The translations under genes and the position numbers were made by a program. A stretch of 6,455 nucleotides of DNA from an uncultured Coprococcus sp. GTDB taxonomy: Bacteria > Bacillota > Clostridia > Lachnospirales > Lachnospiraceae. The DNA lies in the NCBI GenBank assembly GCA_900557435.1, contig USSH01000148.1, positions 1 through 6,455 on the forward strand. The letters are read 5' to 3'. The notes below the pieces were generated by a model, which saw only the letters and a program-made list of their open reading frames with translations, made no database searches and was not told the origin of the DNA. Shown here piece after piece: positions 4,377 through 6,455 of this stretch (the stretch's first letter is position 1; each line of letters opens with the position of its first letter).

Positions 4377-5876
4377 ATGTCAATATTTTCAGATATATCA
4401 AATCTTTCAAGTAAAAAACGTAAATTGGAGGTGCCAGCGCCAGATACAAAATTGCTCGTGAGGGGGATAGTTTTGTTTGCATTGGGACTCCTTGGTGCCT
4501 CAGTCTATACAGTTGAAGATATAGACAAGACACCGGCTCTTGTTTTTCTATGTATTGGAGCGGTTTTGATCATAGCTGGTATAATTTCTTTGATCTGTTA
4601 TGGAAAACAGGTGACAGCATTTAAGAAATATACTCCGACATGGGAGAAACACAGAAGTATATTTGATGATTTTGCCATAGAATTAAATCATTGGTATGAT
4701 TCAGACATGCGTCCACGCAGCTGTGATGGAGACACATCATATATTCTTCGCCTTCAGAAGGATAGAATGGCGCGGAAGGGCATTCGTATGATACAGCACA
4801 CATCACCTGTGAAGAGAGAAACGATGGGAACTACAAGAGTGCCTCGAAAGACATCCTGGTACACCGTTGATCTTATGTATGAAGGTGTTGACAGACATCT
4901 GCAATTCCAGAATTCAACCGGCACAATATATGAGCGTGTAACCGAAGATACGATGTACGAGACAGTTGTTCATACTCCAAATGAGCAGGAACTTACACGT
5001 ATGTCCATGACTTGTCCAAACTGCGGTGCAGTTAGCCCTGTGGCAGCCCTCACGGAAGGCTGCCCATATTGTCGTACAGTTTTTCGTATCAATGATCTGT
5101 TTCCGCGCGTCACAAATACTTTTTTTATCCGGGAGAATGCGTCAGCAAAGAACCAGAGGAAGATGGGAAAGACCACGGGGATAACCATGCTGGTTTTCTT
5201 CCTTGCATGTTTTATACCTTCTTTATTTGACAGGGAAACGCCCATACCGCAGGCTTTGTTCATGTCATTTTTTGTAGCACTTATTATGGGCGGAATATTT
5301 GGATATGTAATTTCTATTATTATATTTGTGACAAAACAGTTCAATAGGGATGGACGAAAGAGGATACCGTTCTGGTCCTATGTGACAGCAAAAGGAAAGG
5401 TCAAAAGTGCATTTGCACCATATGATCCGTATTTTTCATTTGAGAAGTTTGAGGGACAGATCATATCGCTTATCCGTATGGCAATTATGTCAGACCACCC
5501 GGAGAATCTGGCCTCATATTGTGGTGGAACATTAAATCCATACTTTCAGGATATTATAGAAATGACATATATGCAGGCTATGACAGTGCAGGACATACAT
5601 ATGGAGGAAAGTCATCTGTGCATGACACTCAGGACATGGTGGATAAATTACAGTGAGAAGGATGGCAGTATCAACAGGCGAGGAGACTGTATAGACGTTA
5701 CACTCCGTAGAAATACCGCTTACATGGAACCTCCTGGATTCTCCATTACATCTGTTCGTTGTCGTAATTGCGGTGGAAGCTTTGACTCTGTTTGTCAGAG
5801 AAACTGTCCATATTGCGGAACTGTATATCACATGGAAAATGAAGGCTTTATAATTGAGAGACTTGAGCTGGTATAA
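4377..5876 (+). CDS. Membrane protein with four predicted TM segments and two zinc ribbons
   Basis: The protein has 499 residues and I cannot give it a named function. Order: a short basic N-terminus; TM1 (about 27-45) and TM2 (about 53-75); a soluble domain (80-205) rich in aromatic and charged residues; zinc ribbon 1 with C213-x2-C216 and C229-x2-C232; TM3 (about 267-284) and TM4 (about 293-318); a soluble domain (about 345-455) beginning FSFEKFEGQIISLIRMAI; and zinc ribbon 2 with C462-x2-C465 and C477-x2-C480 near the end. The last soluble domain has the look of a Tim44/NTF2-like fold, which is known to be joined to zinc ribbons in other Firmicutes membrane proteins; this is tentative. Positive-inside reasoning places both ribbons in the cytoplasm. 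The start at ATG 4377 follows GGGGGAAAG. No terminator is visible after the stop, and the rRNA operon lies downstream. Confidence 0.88.
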   Translation: MSIFSDISNLSSKKRKLEVPAPDTKLLVRGIVLFALGLLGASVYTVEDIDKTPALVFLCIGAVLIIAGIISLICYGKQVTAFKKYTPTWEKHRSIFDDFAIELNHWYDSDMRPRSCDGDTSYILRLQKDRMARKGIRMIQHTSPVKRETMGTTRVPRKTSWYTVDLMYEGVDRHLQFQNSTGTIYERVTEDTMYETVVHTPNEQELTRMSMTCPNCGAVSPVAALTEGCPYCRTVFRINDLFPRVTNTFFIRENASAKNQRKMGKTTGITMLVFFLACFIPSLFDRETPIPQALFMSFFVALIMGGIFGYVISIIIFVTKQFNRDGRKRIPFWSYVTAKGKVKSAFAPYDPYFSFEKFEGQIISLIRMAIMSDHPENLASYCGGTLNPYFQDIIEMTYMQAMTVQDIHMEESHLCMTLRTWWINYSEKDGSINRRGDCIDVTLRRNTAYMEPPGFSITSVRCRNCGGSFDSVCQRNCPYCGTVYHMENEGFIIERLELV

Positions 5877-5897
5877 GCAAAGGGTATAGATACAAGA

Positions 5898-5930
5898 TAA
5901 AGCAATATAAGTTTGAGTTTAAAGCAATAT
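5898..5930 (+). repeat. 11-bp direct repeat upstream of the rRNA promoters
   Basis: TAAAGCAATAT occurs at 5898-5908 and again at 5920-5930, exactly 22 bp apart, or about two helical turns. Both copies would face the same side of the DNA, as expected for a pair of protein sites. The second copy directly abuts the GGTAAATTT array. Confidence 0.55.
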
Positions 5931-5987
5931 GGTAAATTTAGGTGAATTTGCGGTAAATTTGGGCGGTAAATTTGTAGAGGAAAATTT
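5931..5987 (+). repeat. Phased GGTAAATTT repeat array (UP-element-like) before rrn P1
   Basis: Five related 9-mers begin at 5931 (GGTAAATTT), 5941 (GGTGAATTT), 5952 (GGTAAATTT), 5965 (GGTAAATTT) and 5979 (GGAAAATTT). The steps are 10, 11, 13 and 14 bp, close to the helical repeat. AAATTT tracts in phase tend to curve DNA. The last unit and the following AGAAAAAG fall at about -57 to -38 relative to the predicted P1 start, where the UP element binds the RNA polymerase alpha subunit. Confidence 0.6.
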
Positions 5988-5998
5988 AGAAAAAGTGC

Positions 5999-6027
5999 TT
6001 GACATTGTAAAATGATGGTGGTATCTT
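5999..6027 (+). promoter_or_regulatory. rRNA operon promoter P1
   Basis: TTGACA (5999-6004), a 17-bp spacer and TATCTT (6022-6027) preceded by TG at 6019-6020 form an extended -10 promoter. The predicted start is a G near 6034. It lies about 365 bp upstream of 16S, directly downstream of the AT-rich phased repeats. Confidence 0.8.
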
Positions 6028-6060
6028 ATAAAAGCTGTCGCGTGAGACGGTGTCAGGAAC

Positions 6061-6139
6061 ATCTGTAAAACATCAGATTTTAAGATTTATTCGATTTATA
6101 ATCTCCCGATTATGATACGAAACCAGTTCATAAGAACTG
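6061..6139 (+). other. Structured P1 leader with three consecutive hairpins
   Basis: Three inverted repeats follow one another: ATCTG/CAGAT (6061-6065, 6074-6078); ATAATC-tccc-GATTAT (6098-6113), with outer TCG/CGA pairing (6091-6093, 6118-6120); and CAGTTC-ataa-GAACTG (6124-6139). Only transcripts from P1 contain them. They may aid processing, spacing or antitermination; no known RNA family is recognised. Confidence 0.45.
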
Positions 6140-6172
6140 ACGAAATGACTTGAAAAAAGATGAAAAAAGTTG

Positions 6173-6201
6173 TTGACATTAAGAAATGAATGTGATAGTA
6201 T
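6173..6201 (+). promoter_or_regulatory. rRNA operon promoter P2
   Basis: TTGACA (6173-6178), a 17-bp spacer and TAGTAT (6196-6201), with TG at 6193-6194, repeat the P1 architecture. The predicted start is a G near 6208. The alignment with P1 continues past the start to TGTCGC, at offset 37 from the -35 in both copies. This marks a 174-bp tandem duplication of the promoter and start region. Confidence 0.82.
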
Positions 6202-6211
6202 TTAGAAGTTG

Positions 6212-6255
6212 TCGCTGAGAGGCGAGAACACAAAGAACCTTGAAAAATTAACAAC
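6212..6255 (+). promoter_or_regulatory. boxB/boxA-like rRNA antitermination signal
   Basis: TCGCT-GAGA-GGCGA (6212-6225) forms a short hairpin with a GNRA-type GAGA loop, in the place of boxB. AGAACCTTGAAAAATTAACA (6234-6253) follows. It resembles the Firmicutes boxA region (CTTTGAAAACT-type), which is bound by NusB and S10 to keep polymerase from terminating in rRNA. The order boxB then boxA upstream of 16S is as in known rrn leaders. Confidence 0.6.
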
Positions 6256-6265
6256 ATGACAACCC

Positions 6266-6321
6266 TGAAATTCCAAACAAGAATTTCAAGAACGTCGGAT
6301 CAGAGATAAGATCAAAGATCC
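6266..6321 (+). other. 16S precursor leader hairpins
   Basis: TGAAATTC-caaacaa-GAATTTCA (6266-6288) is a perfect 8-bp hairpin. GGATC (6297-6301) and GATCC (6317-6321) form a second stem. These lie in the pre-16S leader, which normally pairs in part with sequence after 16S for RNase III cleavage. That partner is outside the window, so a processing role cannot be tested here. Confidence 0.45.
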
Positions 6322-6396
6322 AACAAACCAATAACAGTAAAGATGGTTAGGAAAAATACAAGCTAGTATGATTTCTGACATAGGATTTACAAACTT

Positions 6397-6455
<59 letters not shown>

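Noticed and set aside
4970..5344. Minus-strand reading frame of 124 codons inside the membrane protein gene
   Set aside because: Antisense of hydrophobic codons; the plus frame has zinc ribbons and membrane segments that explain the sequence.
5931..5987. Repeat array considered as a CRISPR or plasmid-type iteron set
   Set aside because: Units are 9 bp with 1-5 bp gaps, too short for CRISPR, and the position next to rrn P1 favours a promoter-activating role.

Overview
The window looks like a chromosomal segment from a Gram-positive anaerobe of the Clostridia, most likely a Lachnospiraceae-type bacterium. The evidence is the 16S rRNA start at the right edge (the GTGCTTAACACATGCA signature region), AGGAGG-type ribosome binding sites, moderate-to-low GC content, and gene families common in that group. 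This taxonomic call is an inference; only about 59 bases of 16S are present.

Left part (1-1002, minus strand). A TetR/AcrR-type repressor (283-948) is followed by the 5' part of a gene that I read as a member of the L-2-amino-thiazoline-4-carboxylic acid hydrolase family (1-203, running off the window). Each gene has a perfect inverted repeat directly after a -10-like hexamer (959-973 for the repressor, 221-238 for the hydrolase-like gene). This suggests autoregulation and separate control of the second gene.

Divergent spacer (949-1302). It contains the repressor promoter, a small hairpin, a strong hairpin resembling a bidirectional terminator (1127-1162) with no obvious gene to terminate, and three further dyads (1169-1189, 1208-1233, 1235-1263) in front of the next operon.

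Middle (1303-3758, plus strand). A short-chain flavodoxin and a carboxymuconolactone-decarboxylase/cupin fusion form a two-gene operon closed by a hairpin terminator at 2631-2700. A monocistronic FAH-family 2-oxo-acid enzyme with an intact metal site follows. Together they suggest small-molecule redox or carboxylic acid metabolism, but no substrate can be read from the sequence. The stretch 2701-2790 shows nothing I can name.

Right part (3774-5876). A YunG-like protein with a possible Cys-His-Asp triad has its own extended -10 promoter, which lies between the arms of a perfect 10-bp inverted repeat. Next comes a 499-residue membrane protein with four predicted membrane segments and two CxxC...CxxC zinc ribbons.

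Far right (5877-6455). This is the control region of an rRNA operon. It has helically phased AAATTT tracts, two tandem duplicated promoters 174 bp apart, a leader with several hairpins, a boxB/boxA-like antitermination signal, and the 5' end of 16S rRNA. I see no clear new defence or mobile system. The most unusual signals are regulatory: the repeat-decorated rrn promoter region, the dyad cluster before the flavodoxin gene, and two genes whose best Shine-Dalgarno sites point to AUU and AUA codons.
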